NCBI GenBank assembly: GCA_026786125.1
Contig: JAJAYU010000027.1
Location: 1-12,101 of the forward strand
Direction of reading: 5' to 3'
Length of the DNA: 12,101 bases
Origin: Chamaesiphon sp.
Lineage (GTDB): Bacteria > Cyanobacteriota > Cyanobacteriia > Cyanobacteriales > Chamaesiphonaceae
Shown here: in pieces, positions 5,586 to 12,101 of the stretch
Numbering within the stretch: the stretch's first letter is position 1
How the letters are laid out: every line of letters starts with the position of its first letter
Notes under the pieces: model-generated
What the model was told of the DNA's origin: nothing
Database searches by the model: none
What the model saw: only the letters and a program-made list of their open reading frames with translations
Translations under genes and position numbers: made by a program

Positions 5586-7511
5586 GTGCCAATTGTCAAA
5601 AAACGCACTCGTATCGGTCGGTGGTTACTAAACGAGAATCGAGCCAAGGATAGCACGCACCATCAGACTCACCGCTGGTGGCAAGTGATGTGTTTAACTG
5701 GAGTTGACTATTTTTCAACATTGGGTTATTAGCCAGGGATTGCGGCATTAGCGGCTGGCTCCCTGTCACCGATTGCGACGCTGATTCTCGTGCTACTGAC
5801 GCTATTTGGCGCATTGCCCATCTATCGCAGAGTCGCGACAATCAGCCCTCACGGCGAAGGCTCGATTTCGATGTTGGCGCAACTATTATCTTGGTGGCAA
5901 GGTAAGTTATTTGTGCTCTGTCTATTGGGGTTTGTGGCAACGGATTTTATTATCACGATCACTTTATCCGCCGCAGATGCCTCCGCGCATATTATTGAAA
6001 ATCCTCTAGTCCATCAGTGGGCAGCAGGTAATGAAGTGATCATTACCCTATTGCTAATTTCTTTACTCGGCGGCGTGTTTTTACGCGGTTTCCAAGAGGC
6101 GGTAGGGCTGGCAGTAGTTTTGGTGACAATTTACCTTGCGCTGAATCTCATCGTAATTGTCGTCGGCATTAGAGACATTATCCAAAATCCAGTCGTACTG
6201 ACTAATTGGCAACGCGAATTATTTACCAGTCATGGCAATCCGCTGATGATGGTGGCTGCTTCCGCCATCCTATTTCCAAAGCTGGCATTGGGTTTATCGG
6301 GATTTGAAACTGGAGTGGCGGTGATGCCCCTAGTTGAGGGCGATCCTGGCGAAACTGAAGATAATCCAGTCGGGCGAATTCGGAATACTTACAAGCTACT
6401 GACTGTCGCAGCACTAATCATGAGCTTCTTTTTGCTCACAAGTAGCGTGATTACCACCGTCCTGATTCCCGCAGCAGAGTTTCAGACGGGCGGGCCAGCT
6501 AATGGGCGTGCTTTAGCTTACTTGAGTCATAAATTCCTAGGAGATGGCTTTGGGACGGTATATGACCTCAGTACGATCGCAATTCTGTGGTTTGCTGGAG
6601 CTTCGGCGATGGCTGGATTACTAAATATTGTGCCGCGCTATTTACCGCGCTATGGGATGGCTCCAGATTGGGCTAGAGCAACTCGTCCCTTGGTGCTGGT
6701 ATTTACGGCGATTGCCTTTATCGTGACGATTGTCTTCAAGGCAAATGTCGAGGCTCAAGGTGGAGCATACGCAACAGGAGTATTGGTGCTAATGAGTTCA
6801 GCAGCTTTTGCCGTAACGCTGTCAGTGCGAAAGGGTCATAATTCTTCGATCGCTAAAACTTCGATGTTCACGATCATCACCTTATTATTTATCTACACCA
6901 CGATCGTCAACATCATCGAACGACCAGATGGTTTAAAGATTGCCAGTCTATTTATCGGATCGATTATCATCGTATCTCTAGTATCGCGGGTGATGCGATC
7001 GACTGAACTAAGAGTAGAGACGATCGAAATGGATGAAATGGCTCGGAGTTTCATCGCCGAAGATGTCAAAGGTACTGTTCGATTGATTGCCAACCGCAAG
7101 CAAGCTGGAGATGAACAAGAGTATTTTGAGAAGGAACGCGAAGTGCGGGATGATAACCACATTCCAGAAAGTGACTCAGTACTATTCTTGGAAATCCAGA
7201 TCTCAGACGCTTACGAGTTTGTCGGCAAAATCGAGGTACAAGGTGTGAAGGTAAGTGGCTATCGGATTCTACGGGCTAAGGGAGCAGCGGTACCTAATAC
7301 GATCGCTGCCATCTTACTCGATATTCGCAACCACAATGAATCCGGTCGATATCCCCACGCTTATTTCGGCTGGGTAGAAGGCAATCCGATTCAATATCTG
7401 ATGCGGTTTCTACTGTTCGGCGAAGGTGATACCGCTGTAGTCACCCGCGAAGTCATCCGCCGCGCCGAACCAGATCCTAATCGTCGTCCAGGCATTCATG
7501 TCGGGGGCTAA
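5586..7511 (+). pseudogene. APC-superfamily permease interrupted by an in-frame TAG at codon 49
   Basis: Read from GTG 5586, the frame encodes a typical N-terminus ([18 protein letters not shown]) and reaches [13 protein letters not shown]. It then meets TAG at 5730-5732 and continues in the same frame as [17 protein letters not shown] onward to 7511, giving 641 residues if read through. Homologues, as I recall them, have Gln here (GYQPGIA), so CAG to TAG is a single transition. The remaining frame is intact: about 11 membrane helices, [10 protein letters not shown] and GFETGVAV motifs, then a soluble C-terminal region of about 155 residues. The stop falls in the unwound part of TM1, which forms the substrate site in APC transporters. 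Restarting at GTG 5790 would lose TM1, so a functional short product is doubtful. The substrate is unknown (amino acid or cation, KimA-like layout). The alternatives are sequencing error, suppression or a recent null mutation. Confidence 0.85.
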
Positions 7512-7920
7512 TAACCTGCGTGGATGATCGTGAGCATGGGGGTGATTGATCATTCATAAATAGCAACCACTTTGACTTACTGCAAGTAATTGTATGGTGT
7601 TTGTCTAAGCCAAAATAGTGAAAAATTCCCTAACTAGTAGAACTATTGCCATGATTGGGGATAATAACTTAATGCCTTACCATAATCGATAGAGCCTTTG
7701 CAGTGCCTACATTCCTGATTTCACATTTGTGCATTTGTCCAGATCTGTAAAAGTGACACGCTCCCAATTTTGTGGCAAGAGCCTAATTGCTTATTTTTCA
7801 CCGACGCGAGCGATCACAAGACACTAAGTCTCCCATCACGCGATCGCTTATATTCAGTATCCTTAGAGATTATTTGGCGATCTTTGAGCAATCTCAAAAC
7901 AATTGTTTTTTTCTATAACC
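7512..7920. other. 409-nt intergenic region between permease and DUF4114-protein genes
   Basis: I see no convincing gene here. One HIP1 octamer (GCGATCGC, 7840-7847) is present. Close to the next gene are a small hairpin TTTGAG-CAAT-CTCAAA (7883-7898) and an overlapping 14-bp palindrome (7896-7909). The rest is AT-rich with no recognisable RNA, and no T-tailed terminator follows the permease gene. Confidence 0.5.
7896..7909. promoter_or_regulatory. Perfect palindrome AAAACAATTGTTTT before the DUF4114 gene
   Basis: This 14-bp perfect palindrome ends 11 nt before the preferred ATG. It overlaps a TTTGAG/CTCAAA hairpin and is followed by more T residues. It could be an operator, or a hairpin in the leader; no partner regulator is known. 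Confidence 0.3.
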
Positions 7921-9654
7921 ATGATAAATATTGGATTAGGTCAAAGTATTACAGGTGCATTTACAACCGAAGATCCCAAAAGATCTGGTTATAGTCTTGA
8001 CGAATACGAGTTAACAGGTTTGGATGATTATCGACAGTTAACGATCGAGTTAACTGCCACCAACACAATTACGCCCCTGTTAATTAATCTAATCGATATA
8101 ACTACTGGTAATATCGTTGCCGTCAAAGAAGCCGCTGTGAATGGTCAAGGCAAAATTTCATTGAGTAGCACCACATTTCCAGGGGGCCGTTATCGACTAC
8201 TGGTTGGTGGTCAGAGTGGCAGCTATACAGTATCAACTGTCGATGGCGGTAAAGCAACATTGATCGTCACACCTTTCACTGCCAGAAATAATGGTGATGG
8301 TAGTAAAACTGACGTAGGTACAGTTGGCCAAGATGGTAAGTTTTTTGCACTAGCCAGCTCCACTACAGCTACAGATAGAATCCTCTACGATATTGCTGTG
8401 GGTGCCGATGGCAAAGAACTCTATGGCATTGGTACAAATACTCAGGAGCAAGATATCCTCTTCAAAATTAATCCAGATCGCGCGACCAAAGAGCAAGTTA
8501 CAGAAATAGGTCTGATCAGGGATTTGGCAAGTAACAACGTACTTAGCGTCAATTTGAATGCTTTAGCGTTTGGCCCTGGTGGTCAACTCTACACGATCGG
8601 TTCCGGATCAAGCAAACTTTATACGGTCAATCTTACAACTGCGGTGGCTACTGCGGTGGGTGATTTGCCACGGGATTTAGTAAGCGGTGGTGATATAGTC
8701 TACGATCCTGCTGGTAGTAGATTTTTAGCAGCATCAATATTATTCCTGAACAATAACACTAGAGGTAGTACGTTGTGGTCAATCCCAATCGCAAATCCAG
8801 CAAATTCAACTTTGATCGGGAATATTGGTCTTCCACTTGTCAAAGCTCTCAGTTTTGAGAATGGTCAATTAAAAGGATTTACTGGTGGTACTGCTAACGC
8901 AGTCGGTAATCGCCTTGCAATTGACATTAATACCGGAATTGGTACATTAGAAAACCAAATTGGTAACGATCCGATTGCGCCAATCAACAATGGGATTGGT
9001 GGTGCAGATACGATTATTATTCTAACCCCAACCCCAACACCAACACCAACACCAATACCAACACCAACACCGATTCCAACACCAACACCAACACCGATTC
9101 CAACTGTGCTACCTGTGATTGGCATCCTTGGTACCAAAGGTCAAAGTGCAACCCAACGGACGATCAATTTGACTGACTATGCAGGTACGCTTAAAACTGA
9201 CATTACAACCACATCTGATGCTGCGTATACCAATAATATTGGCTTCTATACTGTAAAAGATGCATTGACAGGGGGGATCGATATTGGCAATGGGGTGACA
9301 CTCCAACCAAGTGATCCCAATTATGCTAAAGCGGCAATTACCAGTGCGCTCGCTAATTCATTGCAACTAGGCAAAAGTGATCGCAAGTCCAATCTGGACA
9401 TTTCTGGTGGAGCTATCTACGCTCCGATCGTTATCGCCCAGGGTTCATTAACTGATTTCGCCAACAATAATCCCTCCAATAGTGGTGATGGAAGTAGAAT
9501 TCATGCTTACTTCAATTATCTTGGTGCCAATCCTGATAAGTTCGATCATTTCCGCTTGATTGGTTCAAATATCTTTGCGGTAGAAGATCAGTACGGTGGT
9601 GGCGACAGAGATTTTAACGATCTGATTGTCAATTTGAACATCAAAACAGCCTAG
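7921..9654 (+). CDS. Multidomain surface/secreted-type protein with DUF4394-like and DUF4114 domains
   Basis: The protein has 577 residues. The N-terminal region (about 1-115) looks like a PPC-type beta sandwich: acidic start, SLDEYELTGLDDYRQLTIEL, and FPGGRYRLLVGG near its end. Residues 140-345 resemble DUF4394, with repeated FALAS, LYGIGTNTQ, LYTIGSGSSKLYTVNL strands as in beta-propellers. A 27-residue Thr-Pro/Ile-Pro linker follows (369-395). The C-terminal part (about 396-577) ends in a DUF4114 signature, YGGGDRDFNDLIVNL. There is no N-terminal signal peptide and no PEP-CTERM tail, so export, if any, may be by type I secretion or be unconventional. I choose ATG 7921 over the in-frame TTG 7903 because the latter falls within the palindrome and T-run. 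Exact role unknown; adhesion or matrix is a guess. Confidence 0.82.
   Translation: MINIGLGQSITGAFTTEDPKRSGYSLDEYELTGLDDYRQLTIELTATNTITPLLINLIDITTGNIVAVKEAAVNGQGKISLSSTTFPGGRYRLLVGGQSGSYTVSTVDGGKATLIVTPFTARNNGDGSKTDVGTVGQDGKFFALASSTTATDRILYDIAVGADGKELYGIGTNTQEQDILFKINPDRATKEQVTEIGLIRDLASNNVLSVNLNALAFGPGGQLYTIGSGSSKLYTVNLTTAVATAVGDLPRDLVSGGDIVYDPAGSRFLAASILFLNNNTRGSTLWSIPIANPANSTLIGNIGLPLVKALSFENGQLKGFTGGTANAVGNRLAIDINTGIGTLENQIGNDPIAPINNGIGGADTIIILTPTPTPTPTPIPTPTPIPTPTPTPIPTVLPVIGILGTKGQSATQRTINLTDYAGTLKTDITTTSDAAYTNNIGFYTVKDALTGGIDIGNGVTLQPSDPNYAKAAITSALANSLQLGKSDRKSNLDISGGAIYAPIVIAQGSLTDFANNNPSNSGDGSRIHAYFNYLGANPDKFDHFRLIGSNIFAVEDQYGGGDRDFNDLIVNLNIKTA
9025..9105 (+). repeat. Low-complexity Thr-Pro coding repeat
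   Basis: The core is ACACCA units with ATACCA and ATTCCA variants, 27 codons long, coding alternating Thr-Pro and Ile-Pro. It is a rigid extended linker between two beta-rich domains. The near-identical codons suggest replication-slippage length variation. Confidence 0.9.
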
Positions 9655-9751
9655 TGATCGATCTAATCCCCAATTAGAGATTATTCGGGGATCGTTCGGC
9701 GATTGAAGTGAGTTAGAGCAAAAGACTTGATTAACCCGCCTCAAAAATCCC

Positions 9752-10165
9752 ATGGATACAGGTAAAACAGGAGAAGAAGTTGTCGCCCAGTGGTTAGTTT
9801 CCCGTGGCGGCAGGATTCTACACCAACGATGGCGATGGAAACGTGGCGAAATCGATATCATTGCCATCGCATCCGATACACTATTATTTATCGAAGTTAA
9901 AACCCGCAATCGATCAAATTGGGATGCCGATGGATTACTGGCGATTACTCCCCAGAAACAAGCCCGAATTGTCAGCACTGCCCAATTATTCCTAGTCAAG
10001 CATCCACACCTCGCAGAGCTGCCCTGTCGCTTTGATGTGGCTATTGTCCGCCATCAGCCCGTGAGTAGATCGCTCGATGGGACACCGCTACATATTTTCA
10101 CCGATCCCACTACTAAGCAGAGTTTGTTACTAACTGGATACATTTCTGGAGCATTCGATGGCTAA
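9752..10165 (+). CDS. YraN family (UPF0102) endonuclease-like protein
   Basis: The protein has 137 residues with a PD-(D/E)xK nuclease-like core. Visible family motifs are GKTGEEVVAQWLVSRGG (4-20), RGEIDIIA (31-38, with Glu33 and Asp35), FIEVKTR (46-52, with Glu48 and Lys50), the TPQKQARIVSTAQLFL helix (66-81) and RFDVAIV (93-99). These retain the acidic and lysine residues expected of an active site. The biological role of the family is unclear, with Holliday-junction-resolvase-like folds proposed. It lies 97 nt after the DUF4114 gene with its own ATG; no operon partner is obvious. Confidence 0.9.
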   Translation: MDTGKTGEEVVAQWLVSRGGRILHQRWRWKRGEIDIIAIASDTLLFIEVKTRNRSNWDADGLLAITPQKQARIVSTAQLFLVKHPHLAELPCRFDVAIVRHQPVSRSLDGTPLHIFTDPTTKQSLLLTGYISGAFDG

Positions 10166-10539
10166 CATTGATCCTTCTTCTTAGCTCCAAATGACTCAAA
10201 ACAGGTAAGTTTGCACAAGAACTAGTAAGGGATCAGAATTTTTTAATAATTGTCAATTCTTGCCTGGAGAAAGGTATTCGATCGCACAAAAATGCGGTCA
10301 AGAATACGCTGAAATAGAGGAAGGATGCGTTATGATATCTCCGTAGATCTACTGTTGTCAGATCGGCGCGACCTAAGACATGATGGGAACCGTAAGCAAA
10401 TTTGTTCGCACCGCAATGGTGATCGATACAGCTACATTACCTTTGTCATCAATGCGGCCGTTTTTGTCCGGAAATCTATTACCAATCTGCGTAGTTTATT
10501 CTAGCTGAACATTCTTTATTCGATCGCCGTCATTAAATA
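10166..10539. other. 374-nt intergenic region with predicted hairpins and two overlapping small ORFs
   Basis: Between 10202 and 10307 the sequence can fold into a nested stem and a strong hairpin (listed separately). Two overlapping small ORFs follow: 10325-10504 (59 aa, MRYDISVDLLLSDR start) and 10380-10508 (42 aa, MMGTVSKFVRTAMV start). I recognise neither; their overlap in different frames means at most one is likely real. A 10-bp palindrome GTAGATCTAC is at 10343-10352. Confidence 0.4.
10202..10307 (+). ncRNA. Candidate structured RNA element
   Basis: Two folds lie side by side. CAGGTA (10202-10207) pairs with TGCCTG (10261-10266), with one G-U pair, enclosing AGAATT (10235-10240) paired with AATTCT (10255-10260). 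Next, GTATTC and GATCGCA (10274-10286) pair with TGCGGTC and GAATAC (10293-10307) around loop CAAAAA, with a two-base AA bulge. Neither has a T-run, so they do not look like terminators. The element lies between YraN and the Mo-nitrogenase-domain gene, oriented with both. It does not match any RNA family I know. Confidence 0.25.
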
Positions 10540-10578
10540 GTGATCGTCTTCATCGGTAGCACTAATACATCTCATATT

Positions 10579-10923
10579 ATGGTTTCCAACTTATCCAGAC
10601 TTGCTCGCTTATTCTCCGCCGTATCTACAGCACCAGCAACCAGCGATCTCCGTCACTCAAGTAAATTCGATCTCCTCAAACCATTGCGGGAATGGTTGGA
10701 CAATCTCAAAATTTCCAATCCTCGACTAGCTCACCGACTTTGCCAGCTCATCCCCTCCCAATGTCCGTTTGAACGGGATCTCAATTTATTTGGACACACA
10801 CTAGTACACATCCCCCCAATGTGTAAACTCAACCCTCTCTATGAGGAAGTAGTGATGCTCCGGTTCAAAGCAATGTGCTATCTCGCTGATGAATGTGGCG
10901 AAGATATCAGTCAATATTGTTAA
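10579..10923 (+). CDS. Mo-dependent nitrogenase C-terminal domain-containing protein
   Basis: The protein has 114 residues from ATG 10579; an in-frame GTG at 10540 would add 13 poorly conserved-looking residues. The C-terminal part (about 32-114) carries the cyanobacterial Mo-nitro_C domain: LREWLDNLKISNPRLAHRL, then IPSQCPFERDLNLFGHT, HIPPMCKLNPLYEEV and LRFKAMCYLADECGEDI. Cys55, Cys62, Cys82, Cys100, Cys106 and Cys114 could be metal or structural ligands. Despite its name, this small domain occurs widely in cyanobacteria outside nif clusters and is not itself nitrogenase; no nif gene is in this window. Function unknown. A tandem repeat begins 3 nt after its stop. Confidence 0.82.
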   Translation: MVSNLSRLARLFSAVSTAPATSDLRHSSKFDLLKPLREWLDNLKISNPRLAHRLCQLIPSQCPFERDLNLFGHTLVHIPPMCKLNPLYEEVVMLRFKAMCYLADECGEDISQYC

Positions 10924-10925
10924 TT

Positions 10926-10949
10926 AGGGAATAGGGAATAGGGAATAGG
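10926..10949. repeat. Heptamer short tandem repeat (AGGGAAT)x3
   Basis: Three contiguous AGGGAAT units are followed by a partial AGGGG. It is the same motif as at 4783-4796, where it forms the purS stop codon, and here again it lies just after a stop codon. Confidence 0.88.
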
Positions 10950-10971
10950 GGTTAGGTAATATCGATCGAGC

Positions 10972-11002
10972 TTGACGTAGAATAGAGAGTCCAGCCTAGT
11001 AT
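10972..11002 (+). promoter_or_regulatory. Candidate lysS promoter
   Basis: TTGACG (10972-10977) matches the -35 consensus well and TAGTAT (10997-11002) is an acceptable -10, but the spacing of 19 nt is longer than usual. Transcription would start only a few bases before the ATG at 11014, making a near-leaderless mRNA. Confidence 0.3.
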
Positions 11003-11013
11003 CGATTCTATAT

Positions 11014-12101
11014 ATGTCCAAGCAACAGTCGCCACAGCAGCCAGAACCACATTCGACATTAGCCGAAATTCGGGCTACGCGCCTGGTTAAAGCCGACAAA
11101 TTCCGCGAAATAGGGATGAATCCCTACGCTTACAACTGGGTATCTACTCACCAAGCCGCCGCATTACAGCTAGAGTACCAAGATTTAGCTAGTGGTGAGG
11201 AAGTAGATATCCCCGTCTCGATCGCCGGACGTATTTTAGCACGGCGGGTGATGGGTAAATTAGCATTTTTTAGTATTCAAGACGAGACGGGTACGATTCA
11301 GCTCTATCTGAATAAGCAGCAGATTGAAGCAGGGATGTCAGATCTTCCCGACGCTTTTAGCCATCTCAAACAATTAACTGATGTCGGCGATATCCTCGGA
11401 GTGAAGGGAACGATTAAACGCACCGAAAAAGGGGAATTATCAATCCTCGTCAATGAGTATGTGATGCTAACGAAGTCACTGCTACCCCTTCCAGATAAAT
11501 GGCATGGTTTAACCGATGTCGCCAAACGTTACCGCCAACGCTATGTAGATCTGATCGTCAATCCATCTGTCCGCGATACCTTTAGAAAACGCTCCCTGAT
11601 TACCGCTGGCATTCGTCGCTATCTCGAAAACCTCGACTTCATCGAAATCGAAACCCCCGTCTTGCAATCAGAAGCAGGCGGAGCCGATGCACGTCCATTT
11701 AATACCTATCATAATACGCTCGAAATGCCGCTGTACCTTCGGATTGCCACTGAGCTGCACCTCAAACGGTTAATCGTCGGCGGCTTCGAGAAAGTATTTG
11801 AACTAGGGCGAATTTTCCGCAACGAGGGTGTTTCTACCCGTCATAATCCCGAATTTACCAGCATCGAGGTATATCAAGCCTATGCTGACTACGAGGATAT
11901 GATGACACTCACCGAGGACATGATTACCACAGTGGCGCAGTCAGTGCTGGGAACCCTGGAAATCACCTATCAAGAGACACCGATTAGTCTGACAGCTCCG
12001 TGGCGACGAGTGACGATGAACGATATCGTCAAAGAAACCACCGGATTAGACTTTAGTACCTTCGATTCTCTGGAGACAGCCCAAACAGCCGTCAAAAACG
12101 C
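11014..12101 (+). CDS. lysS: Lysine--tRNA ligase (class II), 3' end outside window
   Basis: LysRS charges tRNA-Lys with lysine in the cytosol. The first 362 of about 500 residues are present. The N-terminal OB-fold anticodon-binding domain is at about 60-170 ([25 protein letters not shown]). Class II motif 1 is around FIEIETPVL (209-217), followed by [12 protein letters not shown]. Motif 2 is [18 protein letters not shown] (from Phe268, with the ATP-binding Arg269). Motif 3 lies beyond the window. The start is ATG 11014 with no Shine-Dalgarno sequence but a fitting N-terminus and [24 protein letters not shown]. The open frame continues to the edge without a stop. Confidence 0.96.
   Translation, partial: MSKQQSPQQPEPHSTLAEIRATRLVKADKFREIGMNPYAYNWVSTHQAAALQLEYQDLASGEEVDIPVSIAGRILARRVMGKLAFFSIQDETGTIQLYLNKQQIEAGMSDLPDAFSHLKQLTDVGDILGVKGTIKRTEKGELSILVNEYVMLTKSLLPLPDKWHGLTDVAKRYRQRYVDLIVNPSVRDTFRKRSLITAGIRRYLENLDFIEIETPVLQSEAGGADARPFNTYHNTLEMPLYLRIATELHLKRLIVGGFEKVFELGRIFRNEGVSTRHNPEFTSIEVYQAYADYEDMMTLTEDMITTVAQSVLGTLEITYQETPISLTAPWRRVTMNDIVKETTGLDFSTFDSLETAQTAVKN

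Noticed and set aside
7770..7994. 74-codon plus-strand ORF at the start of the DUF4114 gene
   Set aside because: Its second half overlaps the real gene in another frame, the composition is not protein-like, and it matches no family I know.
8865..9137. Gly-Val-rich minus-strand ORF
   Set aside because: It is only the antisense reading of the Thr-Pro linker repeat.
9666..9692. Possible terminator after the DUF4114 gene (ATCCCC/GGGGAT)
   Set aside because: Only a 6-bp stem with a 15-base loop and no T-run, so it is not a supportable terminator.
9565..9999. 144-codon minus-strand ORF opposite the YraN gene
   Set aside because: It is antisense to the conserved YraN frame and the end of the DUF4114 gene, and its product shows no domain.
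10579..10923. Nitrogenase gene cluster suggested by the Mo-nitro_C domain
   Set aside because: The domain is a small stand-alone cyanobacterial protein; no nifHDK or related gene is present.

Overview
The window comes from a cyanobacterium, most likely a GATC/CGATCG-rich filamentous or colony-forming lineage (Chamaesiphon-like by feel, not demonstrated). The evidence is four HIP1 octamers (GCGATCGC at 960, 1254, 4904 and 7840), many further CGATCG hexamers, period-7 and period-8 short tandem repeats in several gaps, and lineage-typical genes: exosortase O fused to an EpsI domain, a FurB/Zur-type regulator, a Mo-dependent-nitrogenase C-terminal-domain protein and a DUF4114 protein. This is mostly ordinary chromosomal sequence. 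I see no insertion sequence, CRISPR array, tRNA or rRNA.

Layout. Bases 1-4267 are read leftward. In transcription order they hold a Zur-like regulator, a WecA/MraY-family sugar-phosphate transferase, a YtxH protein and a DUF948 membrane protein. These are tightly packed (gaps of 8 and 20 nt, then an 8-nt overlap) and look like one operon. A 196-nt gap containing a perfect inverted repeat and a tandem repeat separates them from exosortase O. Beyond that lies a 39-codon signal-peptide-like ORF that runs into a palindromic element at the window edge. Bases 4268-4530 are the divergent spacer. Rightward from there come purS and purQ (two subunits of FGAM synthetase), split by an octamer tandem repeat. 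Next is an APC-type permease gene broken by one in-frame TAG at codon 49. After a 409-nt gap comes a 577-residue surface or secreted-type protein (PPC-like, DUF4394-like, Thr-Pro linker, DUF4114). It is followed by a YraN-family protein, a 374-nt gap with predicted RNA-like hairpins, a Mo-nitrogenase C-terminal-domain protein, and the first 362 codons of lysS, which runs off the right edge.

How the genes relate. The left block points to the cell envelope: a lipid-linked glycan initiator, two small membrane-associated proteins and a protein-sorting transpeptidase, with a zinc-type regulator heading the operon. purS-purQ and lysS are housekeeping genes. The points most worth a second look are the single nonsense codon in an otherwise intact permease, the coupling of zur to the glycan transferase, tandem repeats that lie at or form stop codons, and the structured intergenic stretch at 10202-10307.
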